From NCBI RefSeq assembly GCF_011764565.1, contig NZ_AP022871.1, positions 7,688,320-7,752,319 of the forward strand: a stretch of 64,000 nt of DNA, in the 5' to 3' direction. The first letter of the stretch is position 1. Each line of letters begins with the position of its first letter. Positions 1 to 8,282 of this stretch are shown piece after piece. The translations under genes and the position numbers were made by a program. The notes under the pieces are model-generated. The model was not told the origin of the DNA. It did not search any database and worked only from the letters and a program-made list of their open reading frames with translations. The stretch comes from Phytohabitans suffuscus. Lineage in GTDB: Bacteria; Actinomycetota; Actinomycetes; Mycobacteriales; Micromonosporaceae.

Positions 1-1190
1 ACCGGCCGGTACGGGGCGTCCGGTGCCGTCCTCGATGCGTACCTCGACGGTGGGCAGCGGCCGGCCGACGCTGTCCGGGCGGGCCACGAAGTCGGCGCCG
101 GAGATCGCGAAGACCCCGGAGGTGGTCTCGGTCAGGCCGTAGCCGGTGCGCGGGCTCACCCGCCCGCCGAAGATCTCGTGGATCTCCTGGATCAGCGCCT
201 TCGGCGCCGGCGCACCGCCCATGCCGAGGCTGCGCAGGCTCGACAGGTCACGCTCGGAGGTGGCCGCCGCGGCCAGGAACGTCTGCACGACGAACGGCGG
301 GCCGGACATCTCGCCGACCCGCTCCACCTCGACCAGCCGCAGCGCCTCCCGCGCGTCCCACTTGTACATCAGCACGGTGCGGTGGCCGGAGTACGCGTTG
401 GAGTAGAGGTTGTTGATCCCGGCGATGTGGAAAAAGGGAAACGTCAGCAGCTTCACCGACGGCGTGGGCGGCAGCGGCTCCCCGCCCGGGCGGTCCGGCG
501 GCGACACCGCGCGGATCAGCTTGTTGAGCAGCGACGCGGCGTGGTTGAGATGGGTGCCGGGCGCGCCCTTGGGGCGACCGGTCGTACCCGAGGTGAACAG
601 GATCGTGGCGAGGTCGTCCGGCTCGACGTCGCAGTCCGGCGGCGTGTCCAGGGCGTGGTCGAGGTCGAGCAGGTCGGTGTAGTCGAGCGGTGCCTCGGAG
701 CAGCGCACCCCGACGAGCGCGCCGACCCCTCGACCCCGCGCAGCTGGTCGACCCGTTCCCGGTCGGCGAAGAGCACCTTCGGCGCCGTCTCGCGGACCAG
801 CTCGGTCATCTCGGCCGCCTTGAGCCAGGCGTTCAGCGGCACCGCGACCGCCCCGAGGAGCTGGGCCGCCCAGAAGGCGAAGGCGAACTCCGGGTAGTTG
901 CGCATGGCGATGGCCACCCGGTCGCCCTTGACGACCCCGAGCTTGTCGCGGAGCCGGTGTGCCAGCGTGACGACGATCGCCCACTGGTCGGCGTACGTGT
1001 ACCGGTCGTCCCGGTAGACGATCGCCTCGCGGTCGCCGTGGCGGCGGGTCGCCAGGAACGCCTCGCGCAGGGTCCGCGGGCCGCGGTCGAACACCTCGAC
1101 GGTCACCCCGCCGACGGAACGCCGCACGAGCGGGAAGGCGCCACCGGGCGCGGTGAGCGACGCGAGTCGCTCCCGGTCGTCCATCGTCAC
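1..1190 (-). CDS. AMP-dependent acyl-CoA synthetase/ligase (3'-partial, frameshifted)
   Basis: Activates a carboxylic acid to its CoA thioester through an acyl-adenylate. The N-terminal part reads cleanly (DDRERLASL to ADRERVDQLRGVEG). The reading frame then breaks at the GGGG run at 726-729; adding one base restores a continuous ANL-family sequence with the P-loop FTSGTTGRPKGAP and, later, GYGLTET. The C-terminal domain lies beyond the window edge. I chose the GTG at 1190 because GGAGAGGA sits 7 nt upstream; an ATG at 1184 is the alternative. It lies 59 nt downstream of the reductive-dehalogenase-like gene, probably in one transcript. The substrate cannot be told from sequence. The break may be a sequencing error. 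Confidence 0.85.
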
Positions 1191-1249
1191 CGGACCATCC
1201 TCTCCATCAGCTGCGTCGTCGATGTCAACGGGAGTCAGCGGCGACGGGA

Positions 1250-2626
1250 TCAGTAGCCGAGCGCGCCGAGCCGCTCGTCCGACGAAAGATCCTTCTTGGT
1301 GTCCGAGGGAGGCTCGGTGCGGTTGGGGTCGAAGTCGAAGCCGGGAGTCTCGATCAGCTCGGGGCCGATCCGCGGCTTCTGGCCGGGCCCGTAGTGCTTG
1401 CCGTCGACGGGCCAGTCGTACCCTTCGAGGTCGTCGGTGCCCTTGCCGAGGATCTGTCCGGTCGCCTCGAACTCGGCGAGCACGGCGGGCAGCCCGAACC
1501 GCTGGACCGGGCAGGTCTTCATGCACACCGAGCAGCCGGCGGTCTTACCCATGACCGGCAGGCACCGCTTGGTGTTCAGCTTCGCCTTCAGCACCCCGCG
1601 GCTGTCCTTGCGGGCGGCCGGGATGGCACCGGGCGGGCAGCGGCGCACACAGATCTGGCACTCGTCGCAGACGCCCTCGATCCCGTAGTCGACCGGCTCG
1701 TCGTGCACGAACGGCGCGTCGGTCGACATCACGTGCAGCCGGGCCCGCGAGCCGGCGTGCGGCGAGAGGAGCTGCCCGTTGAGGCCGAGCTGCCCGAGAC
1801 CGGCCTGCACCGCGTACGGGATGTTCATCGACTCGCCGACGAACCCCTCGGGGCGGGCCTTGTACCCCTGCGCGTGGATCCACGTGGCCAGCAGCCGCAT
1901 GCAGTCCTCGAGCTCGGCGTACGTGGTGAGCGCCGCCTTCTCCGCGCGGATGCTCGGCGCGGTCTGGGTCGAGTCGTAGTTCTGTTCCAGGATCCCGACG
2001 ATGATCGTGTCGCCGACGTTCAGCCCGTAGTACTCGGCGAAGTTGTACTTCTTGTCGTAGTGGGTGATGCCGATCGCGCTCAGCCCGAGCCGGGCGGCCT
2101 CACCGCGCAGGGCCGCGGTCAGCGCGGCGGGGTCGGCGGCGGCCTTCCTCTCCGCCGGCTTGGAGCCGCGCGTGAAGCCGGCCCGCCGGCGGGCGGCCCG
2201 TTGCACGCGCGGCGACGTCGACAGCAGCGAGACCCACATCCGCCCGGTCGGGCTGTGCACGCCGCGCATCTCCGGGTTGAGGCGGATGAAGTCGTGCAGG
2301 GGTGCCTCCTCCATCGCCTTCTGCTGGGCGACCGGATCCAGCTTCACCCCCGGCACGGTCTTGAGCTCCTCGGGTGGCGGGGCGACCGGCTCGGTCCAGG
2401 GCCGGGCCGGCGACCTGCGCCGCCGGTGCAGCGCGACGGGAAGGGTCGGGATCCACCACATCTTGGGCCGGTACGGCAGCGTGTGGCGCATCAGTGGGTA
2501 GAGCAGGTCAGAGAGGCGGTGACCGGTGTGGTGCGCCCACCGTTGGATCGCGTTACGCGCGTACCTGTCGCCTGGCATCGATGTCGACCTCCGCGGGGCC
2601 CTTAGTGGTGTCGAAGTCGTGCTCAT
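1250..2626 (-). CDS. Reductive dehalogenase-like / QueG-superfamily dicluster 4Fe-4S protein
   Basis: A 458-aa protein whose central region (AGLGQLGLNG, SPHAGSRARLHVMSTDAP) matches the cobalamin-binding reductive dehalogenase/epoxyqueuosine reductase superfamily. It is followed by a ferredoxin-type pair: CDECQICVRRCP and, after a longer gap, a C-x-n-CSVCMKTCP second cluster. The family uses a corrinoid fed by two 4Fe-4S clusters. There is no twin-arginine leader, unlike respiratory RdhA proteins, so a cytoplasmic catabolic or redox role is more likely. The N-terminal about 150 residues are basic and unusual. It lies among acyl-CoA ligase, VOC and enoyl-CoA hydratase genes. Whether it dehalogenates anything is not shown by the sequence; a house-keeping QueG is less likely because of the N-terminal extension and context. 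Confidence 0.75.
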   Translation of the reverse strand: MSTTSTPLRAPRRSTSMPGDRYARNAIQRWAHHTGHRLSDLLYPLMRHTLPYRPKMWWIPTLPVALHRRRRSPARPWTEPVAPPPEELKTVPGVKLDPVAQQKAMEEAPLHDFIRLNPEMRGVHSPTGRMWVSLLSTSPRVQRAARRRAGFTRGSKPAERKAAADPAALTAALRGEAARLGLSAIGITHYDKKYNFAEYYGLNVGDTIIVGILEQNYDSTQTAPSIRAEKAALTTYAELEDCMRLLATWIHAQGYKARPEGFVGESMNIPYAVQAGLGQLGLNGQLLSPHAGSRARLHVMSTDAPFVHDEPVDYGIEGVCDECQICVRRCPPGAIPAARKDSRGVLKAKLNTKRCLPVMGKTAGCSVCMKTCPVQRFGLPAVLAEFEATGQILGKGTDDLEGYDWPVDGKHYGPGQKPRIGPELIETPGFDFDPNRTEPPSDTKKDLSSDERLGALGY

Positions 2627-2664
2627 AGTACGCTTACAAACATGGTAGCCGCGAGTGGACCCGC

Positions 2665-3132
2665 ATGAGAGCCGCCTCCCACATCGCCATCGGCGTCACG
2701 GATCTCGAACGCTCACTGGTGTTCTACCGCGATCTGCTGGGCCTGACGGTCATCCGCGACGCGGTGAACGAACCCCCCTCCGACACGGGCCTCTACCATC
2801 CCGTCCCGGCGACGACCCGCCGCCGCGAGGTCTTCCTCCGCTTCGGCGACCCGGGCGACGTGGACAGCGTCTTCATCGCCCTCTCGCAGCCGGACGTGCC
2901 AGACGGCAGCCGTCCGATCGGGCTGGGGCAGGTCGGCATCCACCACGTCGGTTTCTGGGCCGACGGCGTCGCCGAGCGCGCGGAGCGGCTGCGGGCCGCC
3001 GGCGTCGAGGTGGTCTCGGTGACCGACACCACCGGCGTCGGGTACGGCGAGGACGCGGGGACGAGGATGCGCGCGATGTTCGTCAAGGACCCGGACGGCA
3101 CGATCCTGCAGTTCGACGAGCGGCTCGGCTGA
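2665..3132 (+). CDS. VOC (glyoxalase/bleomycin resistance/extradiol dioxygenase) family protein
   Basis: A 155-aa vicinal-oxygen-chelate protein starting MRAASHIAIGVTDLERSLVFYRDLLGL and ending with the typical MFVKDPDGTILQF strand. The superfamily binds a divalent metal and includes epimerases, lyases and dioxygenases. His near position 6, HHVGF in the second half and the late acidic residues are plausible ligands. It is divergent from the reductive-dehalogenase-like gene with 38 bp between starts, so both probably share a promoter region. The downstream transporter starts 11 nt after its stop. The exact reaction cannot be assigned. Confidence 0.85.
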   Translation: MRAASHIAIGVTDLERSLVFYRDLLGLTVIRDAVNEPPSDTGLYHPVPATTRRREVFLRFGDPGDVDSVFIALSQPDVPDGSRPIGLGQVGIHHVGFWADGVAERAERLRAAGVEVVSVTDTTGVGYGEDAGTRMRAMFVKDPDGTILQFDERLG

Positions 3133-3142
3133 GCCGTCGCGG

Positions 3143-4387
3143 ATGGCGATGGCGCAGCGGCGGGTGGCGGTGCGGCGTCCGCCGTCGCCCCGGTGGCTGG
3201 CGCTGCTCGGTCCCGCGTTCGTGGCCGCGATGGCGTACGTGGATCCCGGCAACGTCGCGACCAACGTGACCGCCGGCGCCCGGTTCGGCTACGCCCTGGT
3301 CTGGGTCGTGGTGCTGGCCAACGCCATGGCGGTGCTGGTGCAGTACCTGTCGGCGAAGCTCGGCATCGTCACCGAGCGCTCCCTCGCCGAGCACCTCGGC
3401 CGGCGGCTGCCGGGCCGGATCCGGATCGGCTACTGGCTGCAGGCGGAGGCGGTGGCCATCGCCACCGACCTGGCCGAGGTCGTGGGCGGCGCGATCGCGC
3501 TCCGCATGCTGTTCGACCTGCCGCTGGTGGTGGGCGCGGTCATCACCGCGGCGGTCGCGATGGCGGTGCTCAAGGTCGGTGACAGGTTCGGGCAGAGCGC
3601 CCTCGAACGCCTCGTCATCGGCTTCCTCGCGTTGATCGCCGTCGGCTTCGCGGCCGGCCTCGCCGTCGCCCCGCCCGAACCGGGAGCGCTCGCGGCGGGC
3701 CTGGTTCCCGGCTTCGACGGCGCGGAGAGCGTGCTGCTGGCGTCGGGCATCATCGGGGCGACCGTCATGCCACACGTGATCTACCTCCACTCCAGCCTGA
3801 CCGCCAGGCGGCTCGACGCCCGAGGGGAGGGGCGGACCGTACGGCAGCTGCTGAGCGTGACCCGGACCGACGTCGTCGCCGCGCTGGTCGTCGCCGGGCT
3901 CCTCAACCTCTCCCTGCTCCTCGTCGCGGCGGCCAGCCTGACCGGACACCCGGGCACGGACAGGCTGGAGGGGGTGCACGCGGTGATCACCTCCGAGCTC
4001 GGGGCCGGCATCGCGCTGCTGTTCGCGGTCGGGCTCCTCAGCTCCGGCCTCGGATCGACGTCGGTCGGCAGCGCCGCCGGCGCGGAGATCATGAACGGGC
4101 TGCTGAGGATCCGCGTCCCCGTCCTGGTCCGGCGCCTGGTGACGCTGGCGCCGGCGCTGATCCTGCTGGGCGCGGGCGCCGACCCGACCCGGAGCCTCGT
4201 GCTCTCGCAGGTCGCCCTCTCGCTCGGCATCCCGTTCGCGCTCGTCCCGCTGGTCGTCCTGACCGCGAGCCGCTCGGTCATGGGCGAACACCGCAACAGC
4301 GCGGCGACGACGGTGGCGGCGTCCGTCGCGGCCGCGCTGGTGATCGGTCTCAACGCCGTCCTGCTCTGGCTTACGTTCACGAGGTGA
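3143..4387 (+). CDS. mntH: NRAMP-family divalent metal (Mn2+/Fe2+) transporter
   Basis: A 414-aa polytopic membrane protein with the NRAMP metal-site motifs: DPGN (VDPGNVATN) in the first helix and MPH (GATVMPHVIYLHSS) in the sixth. The length fits bacterial MntH proton-coupled metal symporters, and about eleven hydrophobic segments are visible. It lies in the middle of a plus-strand run with the VOC gene upstream and an enoyl-CoA hydratase 7 nt downstream, so it may be co-transcribed and supply metal to enzymes of the cluster. That role is inference. The symbol is family-level. Confidence 0.9.
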   Translation: MAMAQRRVAVRRPPSPRWLALLGPAFVAAMAYVDPGNVATNVTAGARFGYALVWVVVLANAMAVLVQYLSAKLGIVTERSLAEHLGRRLPGRIRIGYWLQAEAVAIATDLAEVVGGAIALRMLFDLPLVVGAVITAAVAMAVLKVGDRFGQSALERLVIGFLALIAVGFAAGLAVAPPEPGALAAGLVPGFDGAESVLLASGIIGATVMPHVIYLHSSLTARRLDARGEGRTVRQLLSVTRTDVVAALVVAGLLNLSLLLVAAASLTGHPGTDRLEGVHAVITSELGAGIALLFAVGLLSSGLGSTSVGSAAGAEIMNGLLRIRVPVLVRRLVTLAPALILLGAGADPTRSLVLSQVALSLGIPFALVPLVVLTASRSVMGEHRNSAATTVAASVAAALVIGLNAVLLWLTFTR

Positions 4388-4393
4388 GGACAG

Positions 4394-5164
4394 ATGGGTG
4401 CTGACACGCGTACACGGGTGGTGGTCGAGCGGCGCGGACCGGTACTCCTGGTCGTGCTGGACCGCCCGGAGAAGCGGAACGCGGTCGACGAGGCGATGAC
4501 CCGCGGCCTCGACGCCGCCTTCGCCCGGCTGGAGAGCGAGCCTTCCCTCCGGGCCGGGGTCCTCGCCGCCAACGGCCCGGTGTTCTGCGCGGGCAGCGAC
4601 CTGCTCGGCGGTCCTGGCGAGCCGACGCCCGAGGGCGGTCCCTACGGCCTGGCCGGACGCGCACGGCGCAAGCCGCTCGTCGCCGCGGTCGACGGACCCG
4701 CGCTCGGCGGCGGCTTCGAGCTCGTCCTCTCCTGCGACCTCGTCGTAGCCTCCACCCAGGCGGCGTTCTCGCTGCCCGAGGCGGGGCGCGGGCGGGTGGC
4801 CAACGCGGGCGGGCTGTTCCGCGCGCCGGACCGCCTGCCGCGTAACCTCGCGCTGGAGTTGCTGCTCACCGGCGGGCAGCTCGACGCGACCCGGGCGTAC
4901 CAGGTCGGGCTCGTGAACCGGTTGACCGAGCCCGGCGCCGCCGTCGCCGGCGCGGTCGACCTCGCCACGGAGATCTGCCGCTCCTCGCCGCGCGCGGTCG
5001 CGCGGGTGCTCGGCGCGCGCCGGGCGGTCGAGGCCGCGGGGGAGGAGGCTGGCTGGCGAGCCACCGGGACAGCGGTCGCCGAGCTGCGGGGATCCGCCGA
5101 CTGGGTGGAAGGCACCGCGGCGTTCCGGGAGAAGCGGCCACCCCGATGGGAGCTGGACCTATGA
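4394..5164 (+). CDS. Enoyl-CoA hydratase/isomerase (crotonase) family protein
   Basis: A 256-aa crotonase-fold protein: RPEKRNAV near the N-terminus, an oxyanion-hole segment NGPVFCAGSDL, then the GPALGGGFELVLSCDLVVAS core. The family hydrates, isomerises or hydrolyses acyl-CoA thioesters; which applies here is unclear. The ATG is preceded by a GAGGTGAGG-like Shine-Dalgarno sequence. The stop overlaps the next start in an ATGA at 5161-5164, indicating translational coupling with the PNPOx-like gene. Confidence 0.88.
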   Translation: MGADTRTRVVVERRGPVLLVVLDRPEKRNAVDEAMTRGLDAAFARLESEPSLRAGVLAANGPVFCAGSDLLGGPGEPTPEGGPYGLAGRARRKPLVAAVDGPALGGGFELVLSCDLVVASTQAAFSLPEAGRGRVANAGGLFRAPDRLPRNLALELLLTGGQLDATRAYQVGLVNRLTEPGAAVAGAVDLATEICRSSPRAVARVLGARRAVEAAGEEAGWRATGTAVAELRGSADWVEGTAAFREKRPPRWELDL

Positions 5165-5664
5165 GCGGCGGCCAGCAGCGTCGCGGGCGTTCCATCGCGA
5201 TGACAGCACAGGAGAGGGACGCCTTCCTCCGCGCGGAACGGGTCTGCCGGGTGGCCAGCGTCAGCGTGCGAGGCGCCCCGCACGTCTCGCCGCTCTGGTT
5301 CGTCTGGGACGGCGAGGCCCTCTGGCTCAACTCGGTCGTCCGCAGCCAGCGCTGGCGCGACCTGGAGCGGGACCCGCGCGTCTCGGTCGTGGTCGACGCC
5401 GGCACCGAGTACCACGAGCTGCGCGGGGTGGAGCTGTCCGGCCGGGTCGGTGCCGTGTCGGAGGTGCCGCGGACGCCGCGCCCCGACCGGGTCGTCGCGG
5501 AGGCCGAACGGCTGTACGCCGAGAAGTACGCCGGCACCTCGGTGTTCGAGGCAGACGGGCGGCACGCCTGGCTACGGCTGCGGCCATCCAAGATCGTGAG
5601 CTGGGACTTCAGGAAGAACCCGCGCCTGTCGCCCCGGCGGCGCGACCACCCGGAGGGACGATGA
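5161..5664 (+). CDS. Pyridoxamine 5'-phosphate oxidase-like (split-barrel flavin/F420) protein
   Basis: A 167-aa split beta-barrel protein (ERVCRVASVSVRGAPHVSPLWFVWDGEALWL, then RDPRVSVVVDAG and an ELRGVELSGR strand). Members bind FMN or F420 and act as small oxidoreductases or putative quality-control proteins. The start at 5161 overlaps the previous stop (ATGA); an internal ATG at 5200 would remove 13 residues. Its own stop overlaps the following ATG at 5661. A second PNPOx-like gene of the same kind lies at 27412. Confidence 0.8.
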   Translation: MSGGQQRRGRSIAMTAQERDAFLRAERVCRVASVSVRGAPHVSPLWFVWDGEALWLNSVVRSQRWRDLERDPRVSVVVDAGTEYHELRGVELSGRVGAVSEVPRTPRPDRVVAEAERLYAEKYAGTSVFEADGRHAWLRLRPSKIVSWDFRKNPRLSPRRRDHPEGR

Positions 5665-6116
5665 TGGAGATCGGCGAGCTGACGGACCGCATCGGGATCG
5701 AGGCCGCGCTGCGCAACTACGCGTACGGCCTGGACGAACGCCGCTGGAGCGCGTGGGACCTGGCCTTCACCGACGACGCGGTCGTCGACTTCACCCCGAT
5801 GGGCGGCAGGCGCGAGACGCCGGCGCGGATGCGGGCCCGGCTCAGCGAGCCCGACCCGGCCTGGCTGTTCGCGCAGCACCCGCTGATCAACACGGTCGTC
5901 ACCATCGACGGCGACCAGGCGACCGCCTACTCCGACTTCGCGATGGAGACCGGCCGCCGCGCCGCGACCGAGGGGCAGGTCGTCCGGGTCTCCGGCGGCG
6001 GGTCCTATGTGGACACACTTCGGCGTACGTCGGACGGATGGCGGATCAGCGAGCGCAAGGTCTTCATGAAGTGGAAGGAGACCAGGCAGGTGCCCGACGA
6101 GGTCCGCCGCTCCTGA
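5661..6116 (+). CDS. NTF2-like (SnoaL-type) family protein
   Basis: A 151-aa cone-shaped alpha+beta fold protein: the N-terminal helix ALRNYAYGLDERRWSAWDLAFTDDAVVDF and C-terminal strand GWRISERKVFMKW are typical of SnoaL-like/ring-hydroxylating-dioxygenase beta-subunit-like proteins. It may be a dehydratase, isomerase or a non-catalytic binding protein. The start overlaps the previous stop (ATGA), so it belongs to the 2665-6116 run. A related NTF2-like gene accompanies the second catabolic block at 20969. Confidence 0.8.
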   Translation: MMEIGELTDRIGIEAALRNYAYGLDERRWSAWDLAFTDDAVVDFTPMGGRRETPARMRARLSEPDPAWLFAQHPLINTVVTIDGDQATAYSDFAMETGRRAATEGQVVRVSGGGSYVDTLRRTSDGWRISERKVFMKWKETRQVPDEVRRS

Positions 6117-6173
6117 CCACCCGCTCAGGGGTCCGCCGCCAGCCTGACTACGCGCTCAGGGTTGACCCTGCGC

Positions 6174-6899
6174 TCAGGCTGGTGGAAAGGCCCGGTCCAC
6201 CAGGGGCAGGCCGGCGTCGAGGGTACGCAGGCCCGTGACCGAGGCGAGCTGCAGCACCTCGAGGATCGCGTGTGGCGTGACGCCGATCCGCAGCGCTTCG
6301 TGGATGTGCTTGCGCAGGCCGTCCACGTAGTGCTGGGGGCTGACGGCGTCGATCGCGATGGAGACGAGGTGCTTGACCTCCGGGTCCAGCACCTCCAGCC
6401 GTTCCCACGGCAGGTCGATGAAGCGGACGCGATGCGCGAAGTAGTCCGGATCCATCCGCAGGATGGCCGCGTAGATCGAGTTGAGCGGGCGGGGCCGCGG
6501 GCCGGTCGTCTCGATGCGTTCCTTGAGCTCGGCGTACCGCGGCGTCTCGCCGGGCGGGTCGATGCCCTGCTTCGCCATCTCCTCCAGGAGGATGGGCAGA
6601 CCGACCGAGACCGTGTGCAGGCCGATGGAGCAGGCGATCTCCAGTACGCACGTCACCTCCTCGACGGTCGCGCCCTCCGCCGCCGCCTGACCGATGGCGG
6701 CCGCCAGCCGATCCTCGTCGGCCTGCGGGACGACGGCCTCGGCCGCCAGCACGACGAGCGCCCGCACCCGGCCGCCGAGGACTCCCCGGCGGTGGGGATG
6801 CCCGAACAGCTCCTCGGCGGAGTCGGTGAACGCCGGGTCGAGCGCCCGGGCGCGCTCGGCGGTCCGCAGATGCCGGCCCAGGTAGGTGTGGACGCCCAC
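6174..6899 (-). CDS. Carboxymuconolactone decarboxylase (AhpD-like) family protein, two-domain
   Basis: A 241-aa helical protein with two tandem CMD-type repeats (ARALVVLAAEAVVP... and VKHLVSIAIDAVSPQHYVDGLRKHIHEALRIGVTPHAILEVLQLAS). The reading frame extends further upstream, but AAGGAG lies 6 nt before the GTG at 6899, so I use that start. Neither repeat carries the CxxC of peroxidase-type AhpD, so a decarboxylase/hydrolase-like or structural role is more likely. It follows the flavin reductase gene by about 20 nt and is probably the last gene of the ferredoxin-reductase transcript. Confidence 0.8.
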   Translation of the reverse strand: MGVHTYLGRHLRTAERARALDPAFTDSAEELFGHPHRRGVLGGRVRALVVLAAEAVVPQADEDRLAAAIGQAAAEGATVEEVTCVLEIACSIGLHTVSVGLPILLEEMAKQGIDPPGETPRYAELKERIETTGPRPRPLNSIYAAILRMDPDYFAHRVRFIDLPWERLEVLDPEVKHLVSIAIDAVSPQHYVDGLRKHIHEALRIGVTPHAILEVLQLASVTGLRTLDAGLPLVDRAFPPA

Positions 6900-6919
6900 G
6901 GGAAGCTCCTTCGCGCCGG

Positions 6920-7870
6920 TCAGAGTTCGAGGACCAGGCGGGGGCCGACCGAGCGCGAGACGCAGATCATCATCGTCTCGTTGGCGGCCCGGTCCTCGTC
7001 CGACAGCACGGAGTCGCGGTGGTCCGGGATGCCGTCGACGACCACGGTCTCGCACGTCCCGCAGGTCCCTTCCTGGCAGGACGAGTACACCGGCACCCCG
7101 GCCTCTTCCAGGACGTCGAGGATGGACCGGTCGGGCGGTACGACGACGGTCGTGCCGGTGACCGACAGCTCGACCTCGAACGACCCGGCGCGGGCGGGCG
7201 CGTCCACCGGGCGGGGCGTGAAGCGTTCGACGTGCAGCGAGCCGGCCGGCCAGGACGCGCAGCGCGCCTCCACGGCGCGCAGCAGCGGTTCAGGCCCGCA
7301 GCAGTAGACGCTGGTGCCGGCGCGGGGCGTGCCGATCGCGGCGTCGAGGTCGAGCAGCCCGTACTCGTCCTGGGGATGGATCGTGACCCGGTCGGCGTGT
7401 GCGGCGGCGAGGTCGTCGGCGAAGGCCATCGTGTCCCGGGACCGGCCCCCGTAGTAGAGGCGCCAGTCGACGCCGGCCGCGCTCGCGGCGGCGACCATGG
7501 GTACCAGCGGGGTGATGCCGACGCCACCGGCGATGAACACGACGGCCCGCCCCGGGGCGAAGGCGAAGTGGTTGCGCGGGCCGCGGATCGCGACGCGGTC
7601 ACCCTCGGCCAGCCGGTCGTGGACGAAGGCGGAGCCGCCGCGCCCGCCGGGCTCGCGCAGCACCGCCACCTGCCAGCGCGCGCGGTCGGCCGGATCGCCG
7701 CAGAGCGAGTACTGGCGCACCAGGTCCGGCCCCAGCAGCAGGTCGACGTGCGCCCCCGGTGCCCACGCCGGGAGCGCGGAGCCGTCGGCGGCGACCAGGT
7801 CGAGGAGGACCACGTCGCGGGCGACCTCGGCGCGCCGGGCCACCACGAGCGTGCACTCGAACTCGGGCAC
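6920..7870 (-). CDS. PDR/VanB-type flavin- and [2Fe-2S]-containing oxidoreductase
   Basis: A 316-aa electron-transfer protein with the phthalate dioxygenase reductase layout: an N-terminal flavin barrel (VRQYSLCGDP), an NAD-binding domain (GGVGITPLVPM) and a C-terminal plant-type ferredoxin domain with CQEGTCGTC and a final C in MICVSRS. It passes electrons from NADH through FMN to its 2Fe-2S cluster and then to a terminal oxygenase. The GTG start is at 7870. With the small ferredoxin just upstream and a divergent P450 at 9380, it most likely serves that P450. Confidence 0.9.
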   Translation of the reverse strand: MPEFECTLVVARRAEVARDVVLLDLVAADGSALPAWAPGAHVDLLLGPDLVRQYSLCGDPADRARWQVAVLREPGGRGGSAFVHDRLAEGDRVAIRGPRNHFAFAPGRAVVFIAGGVGITPLVPMVAAASAAGVDWRLYYGGRSRDTMAFADDLAAAHADRVTIHPQDEYGLLDLDAAIGTPRAGTSVYCCGPEPLLRAVEARCASWPAGSLHVERFTPRPVDAPARAGSFEVELSVTGTTVVVPPDRSILDVLEEAGVPVYSSCQEGTCGTCETVVVDGIPDHRDSVLSDEDRAANETMMICVSRSVGPRLVLEL

Positions 7871-7967
7871 GTGCCCTCCCGCCGACCATCAGTACAACAA
7901 GTTAGAAACACAATAGTCGCGCTTGATCGGTCAGTACAGGCCGGGTCGGGCGGTCATGGCGGGCGGG

Positions 7968-8183
7968 TCAGTCGACCAGCCGGATCGCCTGCATCGGGCA
8001 CATGTCGGCGGCCATCTCCGCGCTCTCCACCTCGGTCTCGGAGAGCGCCGGCGACACGTAGTCGTCCACCGCGTCGCGGCGGAAGGCGAGCTCGCCGCTG
8101 TCGTCGAGCGTGAAGAGCCCGGGTGCCGTGAAGGCGCACTGCCCGTGGTTTTCGCAGGTGCGCAGGTCGACCCTGAGCTTCAT
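7968..8183 (-). CDS. P450-type [3Fe-4S] ferredoxin
   Basis: A 71-aa ferredoxin with CENHGQC near the N-terminus and CPMQAI near the C-terminus. The second cysteine of the usual CxxCxxC is replaced (by H/G), which is the signature of the 3Fe-4S ferredoxins that feed actinobacterial P450s. A GAGGAG Shine-Dalgarno precedes the ATG. It lies 97 bp upstream of the reductase on the same strand and is divergent from the alcohol dehydrogenase/P450 pair, giving a complete electron-transfer chain. Confidence 0.92.
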   Translation of the reverse strand: MKLRVDLRTCENHGQCAFTAPGLFTLDDSGELAFRRDAVDDYVSPALSETEVESAEMAADMCPMQAIRLVD

Positions 8184-8253
8184 GGCCGGCTCCTCGTTCT
8201 TGACATGTGACCTTGGCCATCTCTACTTTGGTACGAACATGATAATACCAATA

Positions 8254-8265
8254 GTTATACATAAC
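8254..8265. promoter_or_regulatory. Candidate operator palindrome between ferredoxin and alcohol dehydrogenase
   Basis: GTTAT-AC-ATAAC is a perfect 5+2+5 palindrome in an AT-rich island between the divergent ferredoxin (start 8183) and alcohol dehydrogenase (start 8283) genes. It lies about 18 bp before the latter. The AT-richness is strong against the local GC background. No specific regulator can be named. Confidence 0.35.
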
Positions 8266-8282
8266 TGCGAGGCGCTGGCATC

